A stretch of 64,000 nt of DNA from positions 31,066,620-31,130,619 of the forward strand of contig OY755240.1 in NCBI GenBank assembly GCA_963576725.1, written 5' to 3'. Below, in pieces: positions 1 through 9,817 of this stretch. How positions within the stretch are numbered: position 1 is the stretch's first letter; each line of letters opens with the position of its first letter. Source of the stretch: Azorinus chamasolen. Taxonomy: Eukaryota > Mollusca > Bivalvia > Cardiida > Solecurtidae. A program made the position numbers and the translations under genes. The notes below the pieces were generated by a model that saw only the letters and a list, made by a program, of their open reading frames with translations, did no database searches and was not told the origin of the DNA.

Positions 1-141
1 TTTTAATTGAAACGAAACTGTCGGTTACTCCTTGAGGGAACTCGGCATTCATTTTGACAAGACGTTAGACATCCACATTTTAAAGACATGTTTTGCAGAG
101 GGCAGTGACGAGGCGGGTAAAGAATATGATTACAAAAATGA

Positions 142-352
142 TACAGTAGAATCTGTCTTGTGCGGCCATTAAAAGAGGCATAATTATATGTCTGTAAGAA
201 AGTTGGTTGCTTAATGCAGGTCAAAAGTAATTCAGAAAGCTCATATGTGAGCTTTCTGAATTAATTTTGTCCTGCATTAAGCAACCATCTGCTTTTCAAT
301 GTTCCTCCTATGTTCAATAAATGATTGCCTACTCCAAACAGGTTTTTCTGTA
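142..352. mobile_element. TA-flanked pogo/Tigger-like MITE (family A)
   Basis: The ends read CAGTAGAATCTGTCTTGTGC on the left and a matching inverted CAGGTTTTTCTG on the right, each flanked by TA. The centre is a long palindrome (GCTTAATGCAGGTCAAAAG, then AAGCTCATATGTGAGCTT, then its complement). There is no coding capacity. TA duplications and CAGT-type ends are typical of pogo/Tigger elements of the Tc1/mariner superfamily; that assignment is inferred. The paralogous copy is at 46152-46361. Confidence 0.75.
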
Positions 353-418
353 TACATTTCCATCCTTCTCATACTGAAAAAAACATATCTGCTTAAACTT
401 GTACATGATCTGAACGCT

Positions 419-632
419 TTAACCCTTTCGCTGCCAATGCCGGATCTGTGATTACCTATGCAAACAGTTTGGATCCAGATGTGACGTCGAGTAACTCGGC
501 GTCTCATCAGGATCCAAACTGTTTGTTATTGTTACTATGCTTTTGAAACAAAAATGAAGAAAATAAAAAAATGAATTTTTGTAGCAGACGACAAAGTTAG
601 CAGACGACATGACTTGGCAGCGAAAGGGTCAA
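419..632. mobile_element. TTAA MITE with GACGCCGAG-type hairpin (family C)
   Basis: The left end is TTAACCCTTTCGCTGCCA and the right end is the inverted TGGCAGCGAAAGGGT followed by CAA. The paralogue at 46427-46640 keeps a perfect TTAA on both sides, so the right target site here has one substitution. Inside is a near-perfect hairpin, GTTTGGATCCAGATGTGACG paired with CGTCTCATCAGGATCCAAAC. TTAA duplication with CCC-starting ends is the piggyBac-superfamily signature; no transposase is present. Confidence 0.8.
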
Positions 633-769
633 CAAAGTCCGATTCGCTCAAGCTATGGGGAAACTACAGACCGAGTTGCAAATAACTTGGACCTTGATGA
701 AATCAAAGTTGATCCCTGATGTGTGTCAAAACCACCCAAAAGCTTATGTATATACCGCTTTTAACGACC

Positions 770-842
770 TTTTGAAACAGGGTGGGCTGATATCAAATTT
801 CCCCTGCAGGAGTCGTCTGGTAAGAGTCTGCTCTGTTTGTAA
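770..842. mobile_element. Relic of the GCAAACAG hairpin repeat (family B)
   Basis: A degraded inverted repeat: GAAACAGGGTGGGCTGAT on the left and GTCTGCTCTGTTTG on the right, with the CAGGAGTCGTCTGG centre that recurs many times in the window. The intact form reads outward as GCAAACAG-GCAGACCCTGATC and its complement. No terminal TTAA survives here. Confidence 0.5.
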
Positions 843-859
843 ACGTACTCTATAATTGC

Positions 860-1200
860 ATTAATACTTATTTGAACATCAGAGAAATTGTACTGTAAAG
901 TAAAGCAACAATGCATTGGTTATCTTCTCTCTCAGAATAATTGTATTATGTATGTCCGAATCAAAATCACTTGTAAATTATACCAGTCATGCTCTGTTTT
1001 ATTTGATGCTTTGCACGTTTGTCGATATAAACAATGACTGCCTAAAGAAAGAAAAACAATCGATTTTAAGATCAGTATCGCTATTATGATTAGAGAAACA
1101 ATCCTTTAGGCTTTTCTAAAGGGTATTTTCTTATCCATAGAAAATGTCTTCAAATACAGAAACAACTTTTGTTCAATTTGTTGCTCCGAGTTACTTCACA
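860..1200. other. Gene-free stretch, nothing recognised
   Basis: AT-rich sequence without an ORF of note, microsatellite or inverted repeat. It is colinear with about 46863-47205. The copies differ by clustered substitutions near 1045-1075 and by a short TCTAAAGGG-type deletion near 1118. Confidence 0.6.
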
Positions 1201-1206
1201 TCTCAT

Positions 1207-1336
1207 CTGGAACTGCTTATGCTATACAGTACCTGGAACTGCTTATGCTATACAGTACCTGGAACTGCTTATGCTATACAGTACCTGGAACTGCTTATGC
1301 TATACAGTACCTGGAACTGCTTATGCTATACAGTAC
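1207..1336 (+). repeat. 26-bp minisatellite, 5 perfect copies
   Basis: Five head-to-tail copies of a 26-bp unit beginning CTGGAACTGCTTATGC and ending TATACAGTAC. The second duplication copy at 47211-47366 has six. The last eight bases of each unit (TACAGTAC) are the TA target plus the first six bases of the MITE that starts at 1329, so the unit spans a MITE insertion junction. Confidence 0.97.
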
Positions 1337-1530
1337 AACCCCTCTTAAATCAAATTATCAATATATTGTAGAGATGTTTTAGATACCTTTGGGTTGGTGA
1401 CTGCTTAATGCAGGGTGAAAGACATAGAGGAGCTTTCTGTATGGCTTTCATCCTGCATTAAGCTGCCACATGTCTCCAAGATCGATATCTATACTCAATT
1501 AAACGCCCAATTTAGAGAGGTGTTACTGCA
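1329..1530. mobile_element. TA-flanked family A MITE (second subfamily)
   Basis: The left end is TA-CAGTACAACCCCTCTTAA and the right end is the inverted TTAGAGAGGTGTTACTG, followed by CA where TA is expected. The central palindrome contains GACTGCTTAATGCAGGGTG and GAAAGACATAGAGGAGC with their complements. It is non-coding. Its paralogue is 47359-47561. Confidence 0.7.
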
Positions 1531-1535
1531 ATGAA

Positions 1536-1930
1536 TTGGCACATGGAGTCATGATCGTTTATACACCGTCATATTCATATCTGCCTGAAATTGCTGCAGC
1601 TCGGACAAGCGTCAGCTTTTTCTGTGTTCAAAGGGATGTAATTCTGACAGACACTAAAGTAATGGTCAGACACAGTTTTCTCCCTTTATATTTCGAATCT
1701 CTTTGTCAAAGGGTTTGATCATGACTATTTCACACCATGACACATAACTCACGATGTAGTTTGTGCAGGAAAGCGTCATTTGATATATAAATCTAGAACA
1801 ATTTTTGTATAGTTTCGCTAGCGAAACTGAAACTTTACATTTAAAATAGTCAATTTTCAAATGGGCTATTCCAAAATTCAAACAGGTCAATCTTAAGGTG
1901 AATATTTAGGGATTTTTCTAAAGACAAATG
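1536..1930. other. Gene-free stretch, low-complexity ORFs only
   Basis: Two opposing ORFs of 60 and 74 codons exist and are preserved in the second duplication copy. They are conserved no better than flanking non-coding DNA and show no recognisable domain. I treat the stretch as non-coding. Confidence 0.55.
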
Positions 1931-1937
1931 AAATATG

Positions 1938-1996
1938 ACAAACAGTGCAGACCCTGATGTGAGGGCTCCTCTAGGAGCGGCTACACTGTTTGCAAA
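1938..1996. repeat. Family B hairpin (ACACTGTTTGC form)
   Basis: An inverted repeat of about 58 bp: ACAAACAGTGCAGACCCTGA on the left, CGGCTACACTGTTTGCAAA on the right, centred on CTCCTCTAGGAG. The same hairpin is at about 47970-48028. Flanking TTAA termini are not evident. Confidence 0.7.
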
Positions 1997-2554
1997 TGAA
2001 ATCAGTGATTCGTGCCCTGCACTGTAAGTATCAATAGTATTACAGACATATAGCGACGTCCAGCTAATTACAGGTGCGGGAAGATCCCAATGAATGCTTT
2101 TCCGTGCGTGGTATGAATTGTATTTTGCCGTGCACAGAGGAACACACGGGTAGTACCACCAACTTACTGCACGTCAACTGGAAGGTTTCCTCACATAAAT
2201 AATCTAAATCCTGACAGGAATTCAACTACAGTGTTTGTCAGTCGAAGATCATAACCACCACTCGGCCACGGATGCCCAATACAACAGATTGGTTGCCTTA
2301 ATGTACGGGAGCATACCAGTAAAACTGCATATCTTGCTATGATGCTGCACCGATCAGACCGCTAGTAGGTAGGTTTCAGCTTTACACATACTGTTTGGTT
2401 TCTCTGTGCCACAGTAATGATGTACCAGGACATGTCAGGCAATTGCAAACATTGTCCATGAATATTCAGAAGGTCTTGAAATTTTGACTAAATGTAGAAT
2501 AGGGAAATGGTTAGCTTGAAATGGCCTTTATCCAATAAACAACAGTTGAACATC

Positions 2555-2800
2555 GACTTGTTTTGTGTTGGGTTTTTTTGTTGTTTTTTTATTAACCCCC
2601 GTTTCTGCTCACTATGGGCTAATTAGACGCCCCAGAGAGAGGGGAGAGGATACAGAGAAACCCGGCGCGATGCCCTATTCTTATTATCGACTGAGTTTCT
2701 CTGGTTCTTTTAGATGCCCAGTGTAAAGCACTGATACACCGGACCTCGGTTTATAGTCTCGTCCGAAGGACTTGGTCCGGCGGGGGATTCGACTTGGTAG
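2555..2800. repeat. Dispersed repeat with GTCTCGTCCGAAGGAC motif
   Basis: Contains GTGTAAAGCACTGATACACC, then CGGACCTCGG and GTCTCGTCCGAAGGACTT. This combination recurs in bivalve genomic repeats in my recollection, but I cannot name a family. Copy 2 (48590-48840) is nearly identical apart from a T-rich/TTTG tract at the 5' edge. It is GC-richer than its surroundings. Confidence 0.45.
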
Positions 2801-3304
2801 AACAAGAATTAGTAAAATACCAGCATGTTACTAACAACTGTAAGCAATATGATATTTCCACATGTACATACATAACCAGGATATACATGTATTGGTCGTG
2901 TGGTGTCCGTCAAAATAAAAGTCGTACACTTACAGTCTATTAAACATACCAAATTGTAGTTGACAACATAGGCAAATATATTTGAAGTCCTAATATGCAT
3001 CGTAGCAAAAGTGGCGGTGCTACGTATGCGTTTGAAGTATATGCTATTGTTGCTGCTATGCTTATTTTATGTGACTGGAATCTATCTTATCGGGCGTAGC
3101 ATTGTAGCCACGGCACTAGGCCTGCCACTTGATCGCTGTGGCACACATACCAGTAAATAGAACACTTGTAAAACAATACTTTGTATATTGTCTGGCAATC
3201 CAGGTAATGTTTTCCAAATTGTATCCTGCATGAAAATATATGTACATTGATATCATTGAATCATGTTTCACCATCGGCTCAGTTTAAATGATTGTTAACC
3301 GTGT

Positions 3305-3850
3305 ACCTTAACATTTTACTCGATGAATATAGAAGAAATAATGACGATATGAATATCAATTTGATTTATTGTTAGAATAGCACATGGGCAGAAGAATATT
3401 TGGTCAAGGTAGAATTTGTAGAATCAAATCTATATTATATCATAAGCAACCATAGCAGAAACTAGTCAGACGGCCCCTGTAGTAACCGTCCGAGCTGGGT
3501 CTGCTCTGCTAACAAAAGTGGAGAAAAACGTATAAAGTATCGGTTCGTACGAGATAGCGAATGGTCAGTGGGCAAATTGACCATTAACTTCTTGAATATT
3601 CCATTAGGAAATACTCACACCAAACATATTAATAAGGTTATATGTGTTTGGTGTGTGTGTTTGATGTTGTTTGTTGGTTTTGATATTTTTATTCAATTGT
3701 GTGTGTGGGGGGGGGGTATAATGGCACACACACACGGGAACTTTTGGCCATGGCATATATTGTAGAACCAAATCAGTACTATTCCATAGTCAAACAGAGC
3801 AGATGTTCATCAGACGGTCCTGACAGGATCTCGGTCTACACTATCTGCAA
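3305..3850. mobile_element. Two adjacent degraded family B elements
   Basis: The first starts near CCTTAACATTTTACTCGATG and ends past the hairpin GCAGAAACTAGTCAGACGGC / GGGTCTGCTCTGCTA. The second carries ACACACGGGAACTTTTGGCC, CAAACAGAGCAGATGTTCAT and GGTCTACACTATCTGCAAA. This gives the internal order of a full family B element: terminal repeat, GAATATTCAT, CACATGG, GTAGAATCAAATCTATATTA, hairpin. The second contains a G10 tract at about 3708-3717. Confidence 0.6.
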
Positions 3851-3910
3851 ATAATTAAATATATAACATAACTCGTGGCTTCTGCGTGACGTAACGCTAT
3901 CATATATATT

Positions 3911-4306
3911 TTGATATTCACGGGCATATATTCACTAGTGAATAACATTCGAACTGTATTCATACGCGCTGTCAAAACAAACAAACTGGTGGACGGTGTG
4001 GCAAATGACTGTTGGCACTTGCGCCTTAAATTCGATAAAATAATACAAATTATAATCGCTGTCAGTAAATATCTACACAATGTATGCCAAAAAAAAGACC
4101 TACCAGCTACTCTGACCCAAACCATCCATTCTACATTACCGCCACAACTTTACAAATTCGATCCTTCACCGCATGTCATTTGGTTTAAAAGAAATCCTGT
4201 AGGAATCAACAAATTATCCTCTACGCCGTTACGTATGGTCAAGAAAACAGGTCTCAATCCAAACAAGAAGCAAACCACGTACAGTGCACGCAAATTTTAT
4301 ACTTGA
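3911..4306 (+). pseudogene. Crypton-like tyrosine recombinase fragment (DUF3504-like)
   Basis: A 131-codon open frame whose C-terminal half contains WFKRNPVGINKL, then MVKKTGL and TYSARK. In the Crypton-derived recombinase domain of KCTD1/QRICH1/ZMYM-type proteins I expect a W(Y/F)-x-x-x-P-x-G-x-N-x-L block, a K-x-A-G-L block and then NHS-x-R. Here the usual His of NHSxR is Tyr, which would remove a catalytic-type residue, and the frame stops just after it. The N-terminal half is not recognisable. The fragment lies in roughly 1.2 kb (3850-5060) absent from the paralogous copy at 49805-49858, so it was inserted in copy 1 or lost from copy 2. It is probably a dead mobile-element piece. Confidence 0.55.
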
Positions 4307-5040
4307 TTCAAAGGCTGGATAACATTTTAACGTCCCGGCAAATCAGATAATGCAGATGTCTACACATAAAATATATCGTCAATCAACAACTATAGTCATC
4401 TGAATCCAGCACGGCACAAACATAATTATTTCAAATATGTTATACTCCAAAACAGCTGATCGCGACAATCTTCCTCCTGTTTCAACACAGTTTTATGCAG
4501 CACTGAATATTTTGTCCATTTCAATAAACGTTTTTCACTGAATTTGAATCGAGATTTTATTTTCACTGCGGAACGGTCCGTTTCCATGTGTATACAACAC
4601 TGATGAAGGGCTTAAATCACCAAAACAAAGGCGCAGTTTGAATCCCATCGACAGTAAGTGATGTGTAGTCGAACTGTATGTCGGTCTTCATTTAAACTAT
4701 GAGCAAATGGCGCACTTTACACAGATACATGTTTTGTGCAGTGACGTCATAATATGACGTGGTTGTATGTCGAAACTGTAACTCAAAATTTATTTTGACG
4801 TGTTTCTTTATTTTGTTTTATCATAAACTATCACAGTTAAATTGAATATCAGAGAGATCTAAATTAGATCCAGGTTGATATGACAGTAAGTCAATAAACA
4901 GTTGGAAAGTTTGGACCTACTTTGTCCCAGTTACTTAGCGAACCTAATAACACCTTCATTCATCATTTCTATATGTAAGGAGAGTTTATAACAATTCACG
5001 TTACTGCTGAAAAAAGTGGCTGCAAAAGCATGTGTGTTTG
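4307..5040. other. Gene-free stretch downstream of the Crypton fragment
   Basis: AT-rich sequence with no ORF of interest. One palindromic site, GTGACGTCATAATATGACGT at about 4741, contains a perfect TGACGTCA (CRE-type) octamer. The stretch is part of the segment missing from the second duplication copy. Confidence 0.45.
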
Positions 5041-5059
5041 CTATGTTTCATTGCGGACA

Positions 5060-5430
5060 TCCCGTGACATTATGCCATCAAAACCGAAAAGTAAGAGATG
5101 AGAATGTGGGTTGTACGAAGTGTTCATCGGTTTTAGCCTAATGGTAGCATTTATCTTGCTGACAATAACAATTTCTGCCAAACTATAATTAGGAACAACT
5201 TTACTTTCGTTTCGTTTTAACAATTTATTCCCATTATATTTATCCCTTTACACCATAAATATTAATGTCAAAAATAATTATATCATGAATATTAAATAGA
5301 TTAATTATTGTTTTATAATGGCATACCATTGGCCACAGAAGAAATTGAAGATTCATATCTGTAACATTTCATAAGCAAACCCTGATCAGACGGTTCCTAT
5401 AGGAGTCGTCTGGTCTGGGGCTACTCATTT
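5060..5430 (+). repeat. Paralogous block, copy 1 (matches 49858-50240)
   Basis: Shares CATTATGCCATCAAAACCGA-type sequence and a family B hairpin ending GGAGTCGTCTGGTCTGGGGC with copy 2. The copies then diverge abruptly: copy 1 enters a tandem duplication at 5424, while copy 2 goes straight to the sequence equivalent to 7936. Confidence 0.8.
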
Positions 5431-7905
5431 GACAAAGACATGGAGAGACGTATTCATGGAGTAAAGAGTTAAAGCAACCTCGTCTAGATACAACTTTGGA
5501 ACCAATCCACTTTTCATGTGGAGGGGACACAGCAAGCAAAATAGTTTCTGAAATAAGACAATGGCATTGTGTTCAGCAAACAGTGCACCTTCAGGAGCCC
5601 TCTAATCTACGTATGCACTGTTTGCAGGTGTCCTTTTAATGGACAATAGGCAATGATGGGTTAAGCTATGAGAAACTAGCGATAGAGAGGCAAACAGCTT
5701 GAATCGCAAACAGCTTGAATCCTGGCGGGACACCGAGAATCTCGGCACCGAGGAGCTCGGCGTCTAGTAGATATATGCAAGCTGTTAATATATACAGGCC
5801 TGGGCGCTTAGTATGATATATTTTTATAGGGACAGTACTCACTTGACAAAGATATGGAAAGACGTATTCATGGAGTGATGGGCTAAAGCAACCCCGTCCA
5901 GATATAACTTTGGAACCAATTCATTTTTCATGTGGAGGGGACAGCAAGTAAAATAGTTTCTGAAATAAGCCAATGACATTGTGTTCAGCAAACAGTCCAC
6001 TTTCAGGAGCCCTCTAATCTACGTCTACACTGTTTATATGTGTCCTTTTAATGGACAATAGGCACTGATAGGTTAAGCTATTGAGAAACTAGTGGAAGAG
6101 AGGCAAACAGCTTGCTTGAATTCTGCTTCTGACGAGACGCCGAGGGGCTCGGCGCCGAGATTCTCGACGCCGAGCTCCTCGCAGACCTGGGGTTAATTAC
6201 ATGGCAATGTAATTAATTAAATTACAATTACATTCACAAATCCCAATTACCATTACAATTACAGGAGTTTTATGCATGTAATTAATTAAATTACAATTAC
6301 TTTGCCAAATGTAATTAATGACATCTCAATTGCTTTGAAAAAATCTGGCAACAACAAATGTTTGAGAAAACAAGTGTATCAAGTAACATAACTAGTGCAT
6401 GTACATGTAAGTTTGCATGTACATGACCAGTAACATATTTACAGTCACTGAATTCTGTTTCTGTATCAGAAGTATTTTTATAAACATCTTTAAGTGCTCA
6501 CTGGATACATGCCAATATACAAAATATTAAATCTTCATCAGAAAGCTGTTATACACAGATGTCTGATCAGGGTTTCCACTGATCTAACTCTGTAATACTG
6601 CAGATATATCGTATCAGTAAATATCAGGACTTGGGTAAAAACAGTGGTTGATGTAGAGAATTCAACTTTATTACCTGGTTGGGCCAATAATAATAATTTT
6701 CAATCAGTTTAGATCCGGGTGAGACATCAAGTTTATTCCTTATCTGGGGTATTCGTCCAGATATAAGCTGATGTAGCCATTTGTTATCATCATCTTTTGA
6801 TTAAAATGTAACAGTTGTAACAAAGGAGCAGAGCAGTTATGGAATTTAGCATACATCGTTTTCGAGCATACACCGTTTGTCAGCAGGCAAAGGGTTATAT
6901 CATGGGGATTAATTATACAATTGATGGTCACTGCTGGTCACTGTATTTTGCTTTCTGTTGTCTGTCGGGTGTGACAGTGTCTATTGTCAATAGCATAATT
7001 ATCACAGGTAACGATAAAGGTGTCAGTGCTGTTGGCTGTGTTTAATTATTCTGGATACTTGTAATCGGCCAAACTTTATATAACTCTTCCAACACAACAG
7101 ACTAGTTAAGATTGCACTGGTGACACTTGAAAAATGTATACTCAGATCAAAGTGCTGCTTTAGGAGCCCTTTGGACAGGGTCTGCACTGTTTGAAGTATA
7201 ACTCTAGGTTTTGTTCTCAGTTCAAAAACACAACACATTCCCATAAAATGCAGAAATTGATTAACTCAAAGTTTTGATATGCTGTTTGACAGAGTAAATT
7301 TAAGAAAACATTGTACACTGAGATGAGGTGCCTTCTGTATGAGCTGTTGCATTAGGGTATGTACTGTTAGCAATGCAGACTACATACTGGTAATGTCTGC
7401 CTTGTTTGCTATTGAAGAATGGATATTACAATTTTACCATTTTCATGAGATGTGTTAAATTATTCAGCAGGGTTATAAAACCCTGCAGCAGAATAATAAT
7501 TTGCAAAATATGGGATCTCAAAGACTCATTCAAATGAATATATATGTTAGTTAACTTTCTCTGTGTAATAAACAATGTAATACACTGAAATAACATTTGT
7601 TATTAAATAACTTTCTCTATGGATCTAGTGTTTAAATATTTAAATCTATTAAAAACACTGAATAGCTGTACTTTATAACTTTATAACCTAAGTAATTGAA
7701 AAGTAATTGAAAAGTAATTGTCCATTACACCTAATTTTTCACTGTAATTAATTACATTACAATTACATGTAATTAAAACAGCACTCAATTACACATAACA
7801 TCAATTACATTGAAAACATGTAATTAATTACAATTACAATTTTTATTACCCCAGGTCTGGCTCCTCGGCGTCGCATCTATATGCAAGCTGTTAGTAAATA
7901 GTAAT
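5424..7905 (+). repeat. ~412-bp tandem duplication, second unit split by a hAT-like element
   Basis: Unit 1 starts at TACTCATTTGACAAAGACAT (5424) and unit 2 at TACTCACTTGACAAAGATAT (5836), a period of about 412 bp. Both contain a CAGCAAACAGTGCACCTT-type hairpin and a GCAAACAGCTTGAAT...GCAAGCTGTTA hairpin rich in CGGCG motifs. Unit 2 is interrupted at 6182-7859 and resumes with GCTCCTCGGCGTCGC. Absent from copy 2 of the large duplication. Confidence 0.8.
6182..7859. mobile_element. Non-autonomous hAT-like element with perfect 8-bp TSD
   Basis: The element begins CAGACCTGGGGTTAAT and ends with the inverted ATTACCCCAGGTCTG. It is flanked on both sides by GCTCCTCG (6174-6181 and 7860-7867), a perfect 8-bp target duplication as expected for hAT transposons. 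The ends carry many copies of TAATTACA-type sequence in inverted orientation. The 1678-bp interior has no transposase-like ORF, so it is non-autonomous. It is inserted in the CGGCG-rich hairpin of the second 412-bp unit, so it is younger than that tandem duplication. Confidence 0.9.
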
Positions 7906-8069
7906 ATATTTAGAATCTGTCTTTTCAAAGCAACTGCATTCAGTAGAAACTGGCTTAGGCGACCATCAAGGTATAATTATAGGTATGTAAAGTAGGTGGT
8001 AGCTTAAGGCCGGTAAAATGAAATGCCCGGAGCTCCTAGTGAAGCGTTCTGTATTACCTTTGTTCTGCA

Positions 8070-8122
<53 letters not shown>
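8070..8122 (+). repeat. (ATT)n microsatellite
   Basis: About 52 bp of perfect ATT triplets. The same tract occurs at 50388-50445 in copy 2, followed in both by ATTTATATAACACTCTTTTC, so it is probably the tail of an inserted repeat. Confidence 0.97.
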
Positions 8123-8309
8123 CCATATTTATATAACACTCTTTTCATATCTAAAATACGTTCATAAGTGCTTTAGAATTAAAACATGTATACATTCTGA
8201 TACAGCAAAGAAAAAAATACTATTTATAAATTTTTAAGATATCAAAACATAAGAGATCATTTACATTGTATTTCTAAGATATAAAAAGAACTAACTAGAG
8301 GTTTGTTTT

Positions 8310-9531
8310 TGTCACAAAAACAGATGTCTCCCCATCCCATCCTCTTTCCAATACACAAGTGTAATGTCTGTACCCCAGGTACACAACAACACATGCTGGT
8401 CAACATTCCTGTGCAGTTTGGTGACTCTAGTACTAGTGGTTTCAGAGATACACACGACACAAAGTAATTTTAAGCCATAAGGGGCAGTAACTCCAAAGTT
8501 ATCAGGGGGAGACAATTAAAAAAACAAACCTAGATGCACAACAACTCATGCTGGTGAACATTCCTGTGAAGTTTGGTGACTCTAGCCCTACTGGTTTCAG
8601 AGATACGTGCAGCACAAAGTTTCTTTAATTTTAGGTTATTTCAGGGCATAACTCAACACTTATCAGGGGGGACAATTAAAAAAACCCAGATGCACAACAA
8701 CTCATGCTGGTGAACATTCATGTGAAGTTTGGTGACTCCAGCCCTAGTGGTTTTAAAGATATGCATGACACGAAGTTTCTCTAATTTTTAGTAATCATAT
8801 CAGGGGCAATAACTCAAAAGTTATCAGGGGAGACAATTCAAAAATCCCAGGTGCACAACAACTCATGCTGGTCAACATTCTTGTGAAGTTTGGTGACTCT
8901 AGCCCTAGTGATTTCAGAGATATGCACGACACTAAGTAAAGTTTGTCTAATTTTAAGTCATCAGGGGCAGTAACTCCAAAGTTAACATGGGGAGACAATT
9001 GAAAAACCCAAGAGCAAAACAACTCATGCTAGTGAACAATCCTGTGAAGTTTGGTGACTCTAGCCCTACTGGTTTCAGAGATACGCGCGACGCAAAGTTT
9101 GTATAAATTTAAGTGTTCATATCAGGGGCAATAACTCAAGAATTATCAGGGGGAGATAATTAAAAAAACATAGGTTCACAACAACTCATGCTGGTGAACA
9201 TTCCTGTGAAGTTTGGTGACTCTAGTACTAGAGGTTTCAGAGATACGCGAGACACAAAGTTTTTTTTCTAATTTTAAGTCATCAGGGACAATAACTCCAA
9301 AGTTATCAGGGGGAGACAATTAAAAAAAAACCAGGTGCACAACAACTCATGCTGGTGAACATTCCTGTGAAGTTTGGTGACTCTAGCCCAACTGGTTTCA
9401 GAGGTACGCGCGACACAAGTTTGTGACGGACAGACAGACAGACGGCCGGACGGACGGACGGACGGACGGACAGACAGACAACTCTGGCAAAACCAATATG
9501 TCTCCCCATAAATGGGGGAGACATACATATC
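8310..9531. mobile_element. Pearl-like modular element with seven ~160-bp core repeats
   Basis: Seven core units are recognised by ACAACTCATGCTGGTGAACA-type sequence at about 8384, 8537, 8694, 8857, 9017, 9179 and 9340 (spacing 153-163 bp). Each holds GTGAAGTTTGGTGACTCTAG and CAGGGGCAATAACTC. The array is followed by an ACGG/ACAG tetranucleotide tract (9428-9480) and a hairpin TATGTCTCCCC...GGGGGAGACATA. Core array, ACGG tract and terminal hairpin are the published layout of bivalve pearl/CvE-type Helitron-associated elements; exact family not determined. ORFs on the minus strand here are read-through of the repeat. Confidence 0.8.
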
Positions 9532-9817
9532 GCATAACTTCAAAATTTAAATTGTTGATCTCATACTGCCACTAAAGCTGAAAACTGCTATTTAGCTATT
9601 TATTAAGCCAACCATCTGCTTTCAGACTTCTATGTTCAACGAATGGCAGCTTAAGACAAGTTCGAATGTAACATAAAACAAAAGATGCTATTGTCCAACA
9701 GCTAATCTGTAAAACAGGTTCCATATTAGTGTACTTGGTATGAAGTTTTATTATGCGGCGACTTGTCAATGTATTGTTATTTAACCATGCTACGTACCTG
9801 ATATATATAGCATACGT

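Larger units (their letters stand above)
1..3850 (+). repeat. Segmental duplication, copy 1 (high-identity block)
   Basis: This block aligns in the same orientation to 46012-49805. By eye it is about 98% identical over the first 2.5 kb, about 93% near 2.8-3.2 kb and about 85% beyond 3.3 kb. It shares MITEs, a 26-bp minisatellite and a dispersed repeat with the second copy, so those insertions predate the duplication. The window starts almost exactly where the second copy's homology starts, so the left edge of the duplication may lie outside this window. No convincing gene was found; the small ORFs here fall inside MITE palindromes. Confidence 0.93.
7936..9680. mobile_element. Family A MITE split by a microsatellite and a pearl-like repeat
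   Basis: The 5' half (CATTCAGTAGAAACTGGCTT, then GGTGGTAGCTTAAGGCC) is at 7936-8070. The 3' half (AAGCCAACCATCTGC, then CAGCTTAAGACAAGTTCGAA) is at about 9590-9675. In copy 2 the same MITE halves lie at 50243-50390 and 50930-51003, separated by a shorter insert without the pearl-like core array. The pearl-like part therefore expanded or inserted only in copy 1. Confidence 0.6.

Noticed and set aside
3..224. 73-codon minus ORF preserved in both duplication copies
   Set aside because: The copies are about 98% identical overall, so preservation carries no information, and the ORF overlaps a MITE end.
4741..4760. Functional cAMP-response element (TGACGTCA)
   Set aside because: A single palindromic octamer in gene-free DNA with no promoter context; chance occurrence cannot be excluded.
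8795..9543. Minus-strand ORFs of 72-89 codons
   Set aside because: They run through the pearl-like core repeats and the ACGG tract, with similar peptides from each unit.
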